Origin: Crocinitomicaceae bacterium
Lineage (GTDB): Bacteria; Bacteroidota; Bacteroidia; Flavobacteriales_D; Crocinitomicaceae
Direction: 5' to 3'
NCBI GenBank assembly: GCA_003247185.1
Contig: QKAV01000099.1
Coordinates: forward strand, 1-37,739
DNA: 37,739 nt
In this document: positions 24,384-32,679 of the stretch, piece by piece
Layout of the letters: each line of letters starts with the position of its first letter
Numbering within the stretch: position 1 is the first letter of the stretch
Notes under the pieces: generated by a model
Seen by the model: the letters and a program-made list of their open reading frames with translations, nothing else
Databases searched by the model: none
What the model was told of the DNA's origin: nothing
Position numbers and translations under genes: made by a program

Positions 24384-25238
24384 ATGGTCGATTTGAAGCA
24401 GCCGTTGCCAGGGTATCTTACTTCCAGGCCAAATATTATAAGACATGTTGTATTTACTGCTGTCTTTGCTCTGGTATTTATTAATCTTTATGCTCCTTTT
24501 GGTGTTGAGAACTGGTATAATGTCACACGGCTGGAGTTGCTGTTTTACAGTAGTCTGGTAATTCTTACAGGGGTGATGGTTGTTGTACTCAGCCGGATTA
24601 TTATGTTTTATATTACCCGTAATTACCGAATTTCTGTTTTTCAGTATGTTCTATGGGTTCTCGCGGAGGTGTTGTTGATGGCCTTGTTTTATACTTTGTA
24701 TGAGAAGCAGATTCTGGATGATGTAAGACCACTTGAAGTATTACTGAAGAACTCTGTTCAGAACACAGCACTGGTTTTAATGATACCCTATTCCGTTTTA
24801 TGGTTGTATTTTTCTTACAATGAGAAAAAATTCCAATTACAGGAACTTACTGCTCATGGATTATCATCACAGGATTACTCTTCACAGTTGGTTGGTTTTC
24901 ATGATGAAAAAGATGTACTTCAGCTTTCTGTTAAAATTGGTGATCTGTTATATATTGAAGCTTCAAGTAATTACGTAACGATTGTTTATCTTAAGAAAGG
25001 TCATGCTGCCAGGTTTCTCCTTCGAAATACCATGAAAAAACTTGAACCTTATCTGGCTGATAGAGGTGTTGTCAGGTGTCATCGGTCGTTCATGGTTAAT
25101 TTTGAGAAGGTAAAGCTAATGCGAAAGGACAAAAATGGCCTTATGCTCGAATTGGATGTTGCCGAGAGTATTGAAGTCCCTGTATCAAAAACATATATCG
25201 ATACAATTATGTCCATCTTTGGCAGGTATGCAAATTAG
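24384..25238 (+). CDS. Membrane-anchored LytTR transcriptional regulator
   Basis: The 284-residue protein begins at the ATG at 24384 (MVDLKQPLPGYLTSR); a TTG at 24357 in the same frame is less likely. The N-terminal half has four hydrophobic segments (about 20-38, 50-70, 82-105 and 125-145), then a linker. Residues about 180-284 form a LytTR DNA-binding domain: DLLYIEASSNYVTIVYL, LRNTMKKLEPYL, VVRCHRSFMVNFEKV and a final VPVSKTYIDTI. This one-component membrane regulator layout is common in Bacteroidota, where the signal is presumably sensed at the membrane. Its targets are unknown; the adjacent multi-pass membrane protein and the divergent hydrolase are candidates. Confidence 0.9.
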   Translation: MVDLKQPLPGYLTSRPNIIRHVVFTAVFALVFINLYAPFGVENWYNVTRLELLFYSSLVILTGVMVVVLSRIIMFYITRNYRISVFQYVLWVLAEVLLMALFYTLYEKQILDDVRPLEVLLKNSVQNTALVLMIPYSVLWLYFSYNEKKFQLQELTAHGLSSQDYSSQLVGFHDEKDVLQLSVKIGDLLYIEASSNYVTIVYLKKGHAARFLLRNTMKKLEPYLADRGVVRCHRSFMVNFEKVKLMRKDKNGLMLELDVAESIEVPVSKTYIDTIMSIFGRYAN

Positions 25239-25439
25239 CTGTGTGTTCAGTTCTTCCTTCCATACCCCTGGATTTTTCGTATGCAGAAAGTCTGAAAACC
25301 ATGAATCTCTATATATTTGCTTTACTAATAAAGGAATGAGTAACACAATATATTATTTAAGGTTCTTTAGTGCAATACTGTTAGGTGTTTAGTCGTCAAA
25401 ATGCCGGATTCGAATATTTAGATAAGATAACACTGAAAT

Positions 25440-26369
25440 TTGAAAAGAAAAAGACATCGCAGGCCTGGTAACGTTTTTGGGAGGTTCCCTGAACTAAGCA
25501 GTTTGATTAGATCATTGTTTTCGGGTTTGACACCTCCTGGTTGTACAGAGGAACAAAAGTCGATGATTGAAGGAAGTGAGGCTTGGAACCATGTCATTTT
25601 TTCGGTCTTTAGCTTTGTCATTTCTTTCCTGCTGGTACATGTGGTAATAAACCTCTTTCAGGTTTTTTATATGCATGCATCAGGTATAAACTTTAACAGC
25701 TCTTTTATACATATCCATTTCCTTTCAGGCGATCAAAGTATCTGGGATGATTCCCTGATCTTAATGGTTTTTGGTCTTCCATATTTAATTAGTCTGACTA
25801 CAGGTGTTTTGTTATTAGGTTGGCTTGCCAATGGTAAAAAATTTGGGTGGCACCTGAGGCTTTTTCTGATTTGGGTTGCTGTCAATGCCATTATGAAGTT
25901 TGTTGGCGGGCTTGTTTATGCTGTCTTTTTCTATGACGGACTTGGTTTTGCCTTTCATTGGATGTTCTCTGCCTTGCCTGTAAGAATTGGAATCATGCTG
26001 TTATCAGTGACAGTGCTGATTTCAACCAGTGGGAGATGGACACGTCAGTTTTTTAAAGCCAGCCCGATGCGGCTGTTCTTTCAGGATATAATACTCCGAT
26101 ACAGATTAATCTGGTTTTCGGTTCTGATTCCATGGGCTGCAGGAAGTGTGATAATCATGTTTACATTTTATCCACCGTTACGCAGGGATGTCCTTGTGAC
26201 ACTATCTAGTTATATGTTGGCTTTTGTGCCTATGCTTAAATCCCTGCCATTGATAGAACCGGCCAGACTGATAAAATCAGAAAAGAAGGTTTTCCCTTCA
26301 CGTTTTGCCTGGATATTCCTGATAGTATTGTTGTTCTTCTTACGATTTGCCATGCGCGTAGAGTTGTAA
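25440..26369 (+). CDS. Multi-pass membrane protein, unknown function
   Basis: From a TTG at 25440 the protein would have 309 residues, and from the ATG at 25563 it would have 268. The TTG form adds a basic N-terminus (KRKRHRRPG) and a soluble segment; I kept it because the frame looks protein-like throughout, but the start is uncertain. About seven hydrophobic segments are visible (starting near 52, 105, 140, 172, 222, 248 and 285). No catalytic motif was recognised. It lies 201 bp downstream of the LytTR gene on the same strand and ends before a bidirectional terminator. Confidence 0.6.
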   Translation: MKRKRHRRPGNVFGRFPELSSLIRSLFSGLTPPGCTEEQKSMIEGSEAWNHVIFSVFSFVISFLLVHVVINLFQVFYMHASGINFNSSFIHIHFLSGDQSIWDDSLILMVFGLPYLISLTTGVLLLGWLANGKKFGWHLRLFLIWVAVNAIMKFVGGLVYAVFFYDGLGFAFHWMFSALPVRIGIMLLSVTVLISTSGRWTRQFFKASPMRLFFQDIILRYRLIWFSVLIPWAAGSVIIMFTFYPPLRRDVLVTLSSYMLAFVPMLKSLPLIEPARLIKSEKKVFPSRFAWIFLIVLLFFLRFAMRVEL

Positions 26370-26415
26370 TATCAACTGCCTGATTTATATGAAGATCTTA
26401 CTTGTGATACAATAA

Positions 26416-26447
26416 AAAACCCCGGAATCATTTGACCCCGGGGTTTT
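26416..26447. terminator. Bidirectional terminator, 10-bp stem
   Basis: AAAACCCCGG (26416-26425) pairs perfectly with CCGGGGTTTT (26438-26447), loop 12 bases, between the convergent membrane-protein and carbamoyltransferase genes. Confidence 0.85.
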
Positions 26448-26468
26448 ACATGTTTTGGTAATTACAGT

Positions 26469-27470
26469 TTATGCGCCTAAGGTGGCAACCATAACTGCCT
26501 TAATGGTGTGAAGTCTGTTTTCTGCCTCGTCGAAAACAATCGACATTGGTGATTCAAATACATCTTCACTTACCTCCATCGATTCAATGCCGAATTTCTG
26601 GTAGATTTCCTCCCCAACAACAGTTTCGCGGTTATGGAAGGCAGGGAGGCAATGCATGAATTTGACCCGTGGATTTCCTGTAGCTTTTACCACGTTCATA
26701 TTTACCTGATACGGGTGGAGTAGCTTGATCCGGTCGTTCCAAACCTCGGCTGGTTCGCCCATAGAAACCCAAACATCGGTATACAGAAAATCACAACCTT
26801 TAGCTCCTTCTTCAACATTCTCGGTAAGCGTTATTGTCGCACCAGTTTCTTTCGCAATTTCACGACATTTTGCAACCAGCGATTCTTCCGGCCACAGGGA
26901 TTTCGGAGCAACTGCCCTAAAATCCATACCCATTTTAGCAGCCCCTACCATCAGTGAGTTGCCCATATTATTACGGGCATCTCCAAAATAAGCAAAAGCA
27001 ACCTGGTGCAGCGGTTTATCGCAATGTTCCATCATTGTGAGGAAGTCGGCAAGAATCTGGGTAGGGTGAAATTCAGTGGTAAGACCGTTCCATACAGGAA
27101 CACCGGCATAAGCACCTAGTGTTTCGACGATTTCCTGAGAATAACCACGGTATTCGATCCCATCATACATACGGCCGAGTACACGGGCAGTATCTTTCAT
27201 CGATTCTTTCTTTCCCATCTGTGATCCGGCTGGTCCCAGGTAGGTTACATGTGCTCCCTGATCAAGTGCTGCAACTTCGAAGGCACAACGGGTACGGGTT
27301 GAGTCTTTTTCGAAGAGTAAAACGATATTCTTTCCTTTAAGACGAGGTTGCTCTATTCCGGCATATTTAGCCTTTTTAAGTTCTGCTGCCAGATCAAGCA
27401 TGTGGTGAATTTCTTTCGGTGTAAAGTCAAGTAACTTAAGGAAGTTTCTGTTTCTGAGATTGAAAGCCAT
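26469..27470 (-). CDS. argF: Ornithine carbamoyltransferase
   Basis: The 333-residue cytoplasmic enzyme transfers carbamoyl between carbamoyl phosphate and ornithine/citrulline. The carbamoyl-phosphate motif STRTR is at 57-61 (in [15 protein letters not shown]), the FHPTQ motif lies in [13 protein letters not shown], and the ornithine-side motif HCLPAFH begins at H273. Length and motifs fit true OTCases and not the acetyl/succinylornithine enzymes that some Bacteroidota use for arginine synthesis. It sits 40 bp behind carbamate kinase, so a catabolic role (ArcB: citrulline phosphorolysis to ornithine plus carbamoyl phosphate) is a fair inference. An anabolic role cannot be excluded, and no arcA or arcD is in the window. 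Confidence 0.93.
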   Translation of the reverse strand: MAFNLRNRNFLKLLDFTPKEIHHMLDLAAELKKAKYAGIEQPRLKGKNIVLLFEKDSTRTRCAFEVAALDQGAHVTYLGPAGSQMGKKESMKDTARVLGRMYDGIEYRGYSQEIVETLGAYAGVPVWNGLTTEFHPTQILADFLTMMEHCDKPLHQVAFAYFGDARNNMGNSLMVGAAKMGMDFRAVAPKSLWPEESLVAKCREIAKETGATITLTENVEEGAKGCDFLYTDVWVSMGEPAEVWNDRIKLLHPYQVNMNVVKATGNPRVKFMHCLPAFHNRETVVGEEIYQKFGIESMEVSEDVFESPMSIVFDEAENRLHTIKAVMVATLGA

Positions 27471-27510
27471 GATTTAATTTTTTAAATTGGGTGAAATGTA
27501 ATAAGTGATT

Positions 27511-28455
27511 TTATACGGCAAAGATAACAGTTCCGGCGCCTTGTTTACCAAGTTCGGTGGCGGTAGTTATCATCGCTTCCCTGCCTCCGTTTTCTACAAA
27601 CTGTATACAGGCAGCTACCTTAGGAGCCATGCTACCCGCTGCGAAATGACCTTCTGCCATCAACCTGCGGGCTTCTGACAGAGAAATCCTGTCAAGTGCT
27701 TTCTCTCCCGGTTTACGGAAATTAATGTAAACCTTGGGAACATCGGTCAGGATAATGAATTCATCAGCATGAATCTGCGATGCCAGCTGGCTTGAAGCAA
27801 GGTCTTTGTCAATTACGGCATCTATACCCTGCAGTTTCTTCTCTTCGACATAGAACACTGGTATGCCACCACCTCCAACAGTTATGATAATCTGTCCATC
27901 ACGTGCAAGTTTCTCGATCGATTTAACATTATTAATGGAAATGGGTTTGGGAGAGGCTACAACTTTACGCCAACCTCTTCCCCGGGGATCTTCAGCAAAT
28001 ACACTGCCATTGGCTAATGCAATCCGGTCTGCGTCCTCTTTTGAATAAAAAGGGCCGACAGGCTTGGTCAGATTGCTGAAAGCGGGGTCATTCTTGTCTA
28101 CAACAACTTCGGTGATAATGGTCAGTATGTCTCTTTCGAGGCCTTCCTTGAGCAATACATTGCGAAGTTGCTGCTCAATCATGTAGCCAATAGAACCCTG
28201 TGTCTCTGCAACGCAGAAATCAATTGGCTGTGCAGGAATCCCGTGTATCTTTTCGCCGGCTTCATGCTGTAGAAGCACATTCCCTACCTGAGGACCGTTG
28301 CCATGTCCTATTACTACGTTATATCCCGATTGAATTAACTGTAATAGGTGTGTGCAGGTCTCATAAACATTGGCTTCCTGTTCGTCAATGGTGCCCTTCT
28401 GATCGCCGCGAAGGAGAGCATTACCACCAAAAGCCACAACTGCTAGTTTTGTCAT
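27511..28455 (-). CDS. arcC: Carbamate kinase
   Basis: The 314-residue enzyme makes ATP from carbamoyl phosphate and ADP. Family features: LAVVAFGGNALLRGDQKGT at the N-terminus, VIGHGNGPQVGNVLL near 47-61, PIDFCVAETQGSIGY, VVASPKPISINN, ITVGGGGIPV near 191-200, and AVIDKDLASSQLA near 214-226. These are the amino-acid-kinase-fold phosphate and nucleotide loops of ArcC. It is the first gene of the arcC-argF pair and probably supplies ATP from citrulline or carbamoyl-phosphate catabolism. A promoter with both boxes lies about 115 bp upstream. Confidence 0.96.
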   Translation of the reverse strand: MTKLAVVAFGGNALLRGDQKGTIDEQEANVYETCTHLLQLIQSGYNVVIGHGNGPQVGNVLLQHEAGEKIHGIPAQPIDFCVAETQGSIGYMIEQQLRNVLLKEGLERDILTIITEVVVDKNDPAFSNLTKPVGPFYSKEDADRIALANGSVFAEDPRGRGWRKVVASPKPISINNVKSIEKLARDGQIIITVGGGGIPVFYVEEKKLQGIDAVIDKDLASSQLASQIHADEFIILTDVPKVYINFRKPGEKALDRISLSEARRLMAEGHFAAGSMAPKVAACIQFVENGGREAMITTATELGKQGAGTVIFAV

Positions 28456-28569
28456 GTGAAATAACGGTTTCTGAGTGATTTAGTGATTTTTAATATTTCA
28501 TCAAAAACAAAAAAAAGGGTAAGAGCATCTGTTTGTCTTATCCTTAAATTTTTCTTTAGAAATACTTTG

Positions 28570-28599
28570 CAAAGCTATAAATTAAAATTGATTTTGCAA
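28570..28599 (-). promoter_or_regulatory. Promoter for arcC-argF
   Basis: On the minus strand TTG (28597-28599) is followed after 19 bp by TAGCTTTG (28570-28577). The -7 box overlaps the palindrome CTTTGCAAAG (28565-28574). It implies an approximately 105-nt leader for arcC, longer than most others here. Confidence 0.5.
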
Positions 28600-28640
28600 C
28601 TATCTTTCAATATACAGGAAGGTTATACCTGTCGATTGTT

Positions 28641-28648
28641 TATTTTTG
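28641..28648 (+). promoter_or_regulatory. -7 element (TATTTTTG) for the dipeptidase gene
   Basis: TATTTTTG ends 55 bp before the ATG at 28704. No clear -33 TTTG at the usual spacing. Confidence 0.4.
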
Positions 28649-28703
28649 CCACCCGGTTTGCTTTGTTTTAAGACCCGATTACCCTCGAATCATCCCCTCT
28701 CTT

Positions 28704-29906
28704 ATGATAAAACAATTTACTCTTTCCCTCGCTGCCCTATGTTTTTGCATGCAACTCTGTTCGCAGGTGGCTGATACAACTTACATGGTGACCCATAAAT
28801 CAGTTTTTACTGTTGACTCACATACTGATACCCCTTTACGCCTTATGGACGGGGCTCTTGATTTTGGATCTGATAACCGTGGTGCCGGCAATTGTGTTGA
28901 TCTGCCAAAAATGAAAACAGGTTCACTTGACGGGGTATTTTTTGCAGTTTTTTTGAGGCAGGACGACCGTACACCTGAGAAACATAAACTGGCTTACCTG
29001 ATGGCCAACAAGATCATTGATACTGTTGAACAGGTTGTCATGCGAAACTGGATTCGTAGCGAAATAGCAACAACTCCTGTGCAGGCTTTGGATATGAAAG
29101 TGAAAGGCAGAAAAGCTGTATTCCTGGGTATAGAAAATGGGTATGCTCTGGGCCATGATATCAGTGCTGTCAATCATTTCTATAAACGGGGTGTAAGATA
29201 TATTACCTTGTGCCATACAAAGAATAATGATCTGTGTGATTCTTCCAATGATACTATTGGTTATGGCGGCCTTTCCGGATTTGGCATGGAGGTTGTCAGG
29301 GAGATGAACAGGGTAGGGATGATGATTGATGTATCGCACATTAGTGATTCCAGTTTTTACCAGGTTATCAGGCTGTCGGCAGCCCCTGTCATTGCATCCC
29401 ACAGTTGTTCAAGGGCTGTTTGCAATAACCGGCGGAACCTTACAGATGATATGTTGTTGAAATTGAAGGAGAACGGAGGTGTTATTCAACTTTGTATTCT
29501 GAGCGATTATGTAAAGGATATACCACAGGATCCGGAGCGCGATAGTGCTTTTAAAGCTTTAAGTGTTAAATACAATGGTTTTTCGAACTTGTCGGATGAG
29601 GAGATGAAAATGGCCCGGAAAGAATGGTATGCCCTTCAGAAGCAATACCCGGCCCGACGTGCCACGGTTGCTGATGCCGTCGATCATATCGATCATATTG
29701 TGAAACTGATTGGAATTGACTATGTAGGAATAGGTACCGATTTCGACGGTGGAGGAGGTTTGGCCGATTGCAGTGATGCTTCGCAACTCCCGTCCATTAC
29801 GAAGGAACTTATCAAGCGTGGTTATTCAAAAGAGGATATTGGAAAAATATGGGGAGGAAATCTTTTCCGGGTAATGAATCGTGTAGCGGAACTTTCAGGT
29901 CATTGA
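28704..29906 (+). CDS. Secreted M19 (renal-type) membrane dipeptidase
   Basis: The 400-residue protein has a signal peptide (MIKQFTLSLAALCFCMQLCS, cleavage near residue 20). It has the M19 zinc site: H40-x-D42 in VDSHTDTP, bridging E144 in FLGIENG, H212 in DVSHISD, H233 in IASHSCSRAV, and the Asp-rich GIGTDFDGG with D346/D348. These enzymes hydrolyse dipeptides, including those with a D-residue at the C-terminus, in the periplasm. Length is normal. It has its own upstream element, and a weak GCCCC/GGGGC hairpin (29972-29989) follows. It is probably part of peptide scavenging. Confidence 0.95.
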   Translation: MIKQFTLSLAALCFCMQLCSQVADTTYMVTHKSVFTVDSHTDTPLRLMDGALDFGSDNRGAGNCVDLPKMKTGSLDGVFFAVFLRQDDRTPEKHKLAYLMANKIIDTVEQVVMRNWIRSEIATTPVQALDMKVKGRKAVFLGIENGYALGHDISAVNHFYKRGVRYITLCHTKNNDLCDSSNDTIGYGGLSGFGMEVVREMNRVGMMIDVSHISDSSFYQVIRLSAAPVIASHSCSRAVCNNRRNLTDDMLLKLKENGGVIQLCILSDYVKDIPQDPERDSAFKALSVKYNGFSNLSDEEMKMARKEWYALQKQYPARRATVADAVDHIDHIVKLIGIDYVGIGTDFDGGGGLADCSDASQLPSITKELIKRGYSKEDIGKIWGGNLFRVMNRVAELSGH

Positions 29907-30447
29907 TGCCGGAGTTATAATAATGGTTATATTAGCTACTCCAAACTCTTTTGTAAGTAGAATAACCCCAAGCCCCTATGTTCCGGGGCATGTTTCGAAA
30001 AAAATTGACAATTTGATGGCTGTTACTAATATCGTGCCAAAAATTGTATATAGTTATGGGTTGTATATATGTACTCTACTCCATAGTTACTGTAATCATA
30101 GGCCATTTATACTGATATTATATCTTTGCCCTATCTTTGGTATATATTTATTCCCTCCCGCCTTTAAAATTGACTTTCAAAAAACATTAAATCAACAGGT
30201 TAGAAAATGTTGTTTTGTGATACAATGTTACTAAAATAATTCAAAAATTATTGAAAATTTATTAAATATAAGACGGAAGCGAGTATAATTAATTGTCTAC
30301 TGGTTGGAAAGTAGTTTATGCTTTGGAATGAGTAGCGGAACTTGGTCTGTTTTTTTTTCTAGCGTATAATATGCCCCGGGGTACCGGAGATTGTGTTCAT
30401 GTATGATATCTGTCGCCGGTAAAATTGATAGTAATTGATATCCCTTG
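29907..30447. other. 541-bp spacer with tandem promoter-like boxes, no gene seen
   Basis: The spacer separates the dipeptidase (plus) from a minus-strand gene that ends at 30448. It contains a 5-bp-stem hairpin at 29972-29989, two tandem TATCTTTG words (30121-30128 and 30132-30139), a T-run at 30350-30358, and a CCCCGGGG palindrome near 30373-30380. A 103-codon frame starting at 29923 is low-complexity and Cys/Tyr/Leu-rich, so I do not call it a gene. Confidence 0.45.
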
Positions 30448-31515
30448 TTATTTCAGAGGAGCAGGGAACGGGAATACATCGTCGAGTTCACCTGAATAGT
30501 AATATTCCCAGGCAATACGTCCGAATGTATATTTTTTCCCTCCTACATCGATTGTAGCTCCACCAACCTGTGGCTTGGCTTTCGGAACAGAATTGGCAAA
30601 ACCAATATTATAGAGTGTTGCTATTATCTCTGGCCTGTTACCGATAGCATACCCTGCCAGATGCCATTGACGGAGTATTTGTTTTATATATAGCGCAGCG
30701 TAGAGATAAGCATAATAATGATTCCTGCTGTCGGTAATCCTGGTGAAACGTTCAGTGGTATGGTCGTCGCTCGTGAAACGAAGGAGGTTTCTATATTGGT
30801 TTCCCGGGTAGAAAACACTGGTGGAGTCCTGAAGGTTGTTTTCAATGGCTATTGCTGTAAAATCTTTGATTCCGGTTACCCCCCAAGAAAAGGATGTCTC
30901 TGAAGTAAGCATCTTAAGTGGTTGGATCCATTTTTTAAAAGCTTCACGACGTGAATCAAACAACCTGATTTGTTCGGCAATTAAAACGGAGGAGATGAGC
31001 CTGCTGTCTATTCCGGTAACTTCTGCCACGCTGTCGATGACAGGTTGATCTTTGCTGACGGCTTCTTTCAGTACGGGCCATTCCGGAAGGTTCATCCAGT
31101 AAAACACACTTGATGAACGCTGGCTGTTTGTTCCGGGAACTGCTTTTGCCATTTTGTTATCTTCAAGATTCAGTTCAATGGCTTGTAACATCTTTTCTAC
31201 CGTCAGGAAATCGTCTGTTACATTGAACTGCTTTAGTATTCTTTTAGTATCAGTGGGGTATTGGCTATATAATTCAGATATCCGCTCCAATAATTTGCCA
31301 CTTTTCAGATGATTCACGGGAAAATTGGGATTTGGTCTATCTGGTTGATTATTAGATGAGTTAACTTCCTGGAAGTAACGATCATTTTTATCTATTCCCC
31401 CAGGATCGTTGGTAATCTTTAGTTTAACTGCGGACCAGGCTACAACCATTCCTAATCCGAAGATCGCGAAACTGTATATTAAAATCTTTAAAGCCAGTTT
31501 GTTATAGCGTTTCAT
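30448..31515 (-). CDS. Membrane-anchored protein with lysozyme/SLT-like fold features
   Basis: The 355-residue protein has one N-terminal transmembrane anchor (about 9-30) and a periplasmic remainder. Residues about 155-310 follow the order seen in soluble lytic transglycosylases: DSRLISSVLIAEQ with E181 where the catalytic Glu sits, FSWGVTGIKDFTA (209-221) resembling the S-x-G-x-x-Q-I-x-P-x-TA stretch, a repeat helix LYAALYIKQIL, and TLYNIG (301-305) resembling the AYN-G motif. This suggests a lysozyme-like fold and a role on peptidoglycan, but the Gln and Pro of the usual motif are replaced, so activity is uncertain. A TACCTTTG element lies 23 bp upstream. Confidence 0.55.
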   Translation of the reverse strand: MKRYNKLALKILIYSFAIFGLGMVVAWSAVKLKITNDPGGIDKNDRYFQEVNSSNNQPDRPNPNFPVNHLKSGKLLERISELYSQYPTDTKRILKQFNVTDDFLTVEKMLQAIELNLEDNKMAKAVPGTNSQRSSSVFYWMNLPEWPVLKEAVSKDQPVIDSVAEVTGIDSRLISSVLIAEQIRLFDSRREAFKKWIQPLKMLTSETSFSWGVTGIKDFTAIAIENNLQDSTSVFYPGNQYRNLLRFTSDDHTTERFTRITDSRNHYYAYLYAALYIKQILRQWHLAGYAIGNRPEIIATLYNIGFANSVPKAKPQVGGATIDVGGKKYTFGRIAWEYYYSGELDDVFPFPAPLK

Positions 31516-31537
31516 GATTATTTTTCAAAAAATCGCG

Positions 31538-31545
31538 CAAAGGTA
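31538..31545 (-). promoter_or_regulatory. -7 element (TACCTTTG) for the SLT-like gene
   Basis: The minus strand reads TACCTTTG 22 bp before the ATG at 31515. A TTTG at 31570-31573 is 24 bp upstream, longer than the usual 19-21. Confidence 0.45.
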
Positions 31546-31688
31546 TATGTTTTTAATATGATATTACTCCAAATTCTATATATTTTTTTCTGTTGAAAGT
31601 GAGGTTTAAAATCCTTAAATTGAATGAAGAGGTCAAGATTTCAGTAGAGATTTCTATTGAAATAAGTAATCGGCCTGTCAGGTTAACT

Positions 31689-31732
31689 AATCGGATCCGG
31701 TGCCTTTGATAATCAATGGGCCGGATCCGATT
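31689..31732. terminator. Perfect 12-bp inverted repeat downstream of ssb
   Basis: AATCGGATCCGG (31689-31700) and CCGGATCCGATT (31721-31732) are exact reverse complements around a 20-base loop. The loop itself holds TTGAT-A-ATCAA. It begins 7 bp after the ssb stop codon. A U-run is weak on the ssb strand, so it may be a terminator, an mRNA-stabilising hairpin, or a protein-binding palindrome (each arm also contains CGGATCCG). Confidence 0.55.
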
Positions 31733-31739
31733 TATCGGA

Positions 31740-32090
31740 TTATTTATCAAGGGGATCGATTTTTAGCAGAAGGTGTATCTCGTTTGCCTGTATATTCACC
31801 ATCGGGTGTTTGTTCCCTTCTGCATCATTGTTTGAATACCAGGAGAGCTTGCCGATGACAGCTACTTTAGCCCCTTTCTTCAGCTTAGACTGGCATAATT
31901 CTGCAAGTTTTCCCCAGGCAACTACCTGATGCCATTCTGTCTGGGTGATTCGTTCACCTTTACTATCAGTATAATAATCATTGGTGGCCATTTGAAACCT
32001 GGCCATCAGACGACCGTTATCGAATTTTTTCACTTCGGGGTCGGCCCCCAGGAACCCGATGAGCTGTACATGGTTGTTCATGGTATTCAT
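31740..32090 (-). CDS. ssb: Short single-stranded DNA-binding protein without acidic tip
   Basis: The 116-residue protein is an OB-fold SSB: NHVQLIGFLGADPEVKKFDN at the start, RFQMATNDYY, TEWHQVVAWGKLAEL, LKKGAKVAVIGKLSWYS and IQANEIHLL. It ends in LLKIDPLDK a few residues after the OB fold, without the linker and DD-(I/L)-PF tip that replicative SSBs use to recruit partners. It is therefore more likely an accessory SSB (repair, recombination, competence or of mobile origin) than the main replication SSB. Two ATG codons (M1, M4) are possible starts. It is divergent from the zinc-ribbon gene. Confidence 0.9.
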   Translation of the reverse strand: MNTMNNHVQLIGFLGADPEVKKFDNGRLMARFQMATNDYYTDSKGERITQTEWHQVVAWGKLAELCQSKLKKGAKVAVIGKLSWYSNNDAEGNKHPMVNIQANEIHLLLKIDPLDK

Positions 32091-32244
32091 TAATTTAGAT
32101 TTTTGTGCCCGTGAGGGCGTGTTGGTTATTTAATAATTACCTCTGATCCTAACCTGAACGAGGTTGATCAGAAAGGATGATGTAAAATTATATGTTGATA
32201 CCCAGGTTATTCGGTTAAAAAATAATTATAATCGAATAAAAATG

Positions 32245-32276
32245 TTTGTAAACGACTAAAAACGGTTTTATCTTTG
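32245..32276 (+). promoter_or_regulatory. Bacteroidota promoter for the zinc-ribbon gene
   Basis: TTTG (32245-32248), a 20-bp spacer, then TATCTTTG (32269-32276) form a full consensus promoter 24 bp upstream of the ATG at 32301. Confidence 0.7.
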
Positions 32277-32300
32277 AGAATCAATCAAAACCAACTAACG

Positions 32301-32660
32301 ATGGAATTAAGAAAATGTCTTGATTGCGGTGAAGAGTTGCGGGGAAGGGCAGATAAGAAGTTTTGTTCAGATCAGTGCCGGAATAATTACAATAACCGGT
32401 TGAACCGCGATGATATAACAATCATCAGGCGTGTGAATCAGGTGCTGAAAAATAATTACAGGATATTGTGTTCATTCAATACTTCAGGTAAAACAACTCT
32501 TCATCGGGACAGGCTTACCAGTGCCGGGTTTAATTTTAAGTATTTCACGAGCATTCTTCAAACCCGGAAAAACAAGACTTATTTTTTTTGTTATGATCAG
32601 GGTTACATGGAGCTGGAGAATAGTTTCATGATGCTGGTAAAGAAAGGGAAAAGCGGATGA
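32301..32660 (+). CDS. Small zinc-ribbon protein
   Basis: The 119-residue protein starts at the ATG at 32301 (MELRKCLDCGEELRGRADKK). A TTG at 32274 in the same frame overlaps the promoter and is unlikely. The N-terminus has C6-x2-C9 and C22-x3-C26, a DUF2116-like zinc ribbon. The rest (about 35-119) is basic, predicted helical then beta, without a known motif to me (VNQVLKNNYRIL, RDRLTSAGFNFKYFTSIL). It may bind nucleic acid, given the divergent arrangement with an SSB gene. The function is unknown. Confidence 0.75.
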   Translation: MELRKCLDCGEELRGRADKKFCSDQCRNNYNNRLNRDDITIIRRVNQVLKNNYRILCSFNTSGKTTLHRDRLTSAGFNFKYFTSILQTRKNKTYFFCYDQGYMELENSFMMLVKKGKSG

Positions 32661-32679
32661 ATACCTTTCTGGGATAGCT

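Noticed and set aside
27519-27526. TATCTTTG on the minus strand as a promoter for the carbamoyltransferase gene
   Set aside because: It lies in the last codons of arcC (Val-Ile-Phe-Ala) and has no -33 box at the usual spacing (nearest TTG 22 bp). Read-through from arcC explains expression.
29923-30234. 103-codon frame after the dipeptidase gene
   Set aside because: Composition is irregular (Cys/Tyr/Leu-rich), it spans a hairpin and promoter-like boxes and has no recognisable domain.
31553-31750. 65-codon minus-strand frame downstream of ssb
   Set aside because: It runs through the palindromic hairpin and overlaps the ssb stop; no domain is visible.
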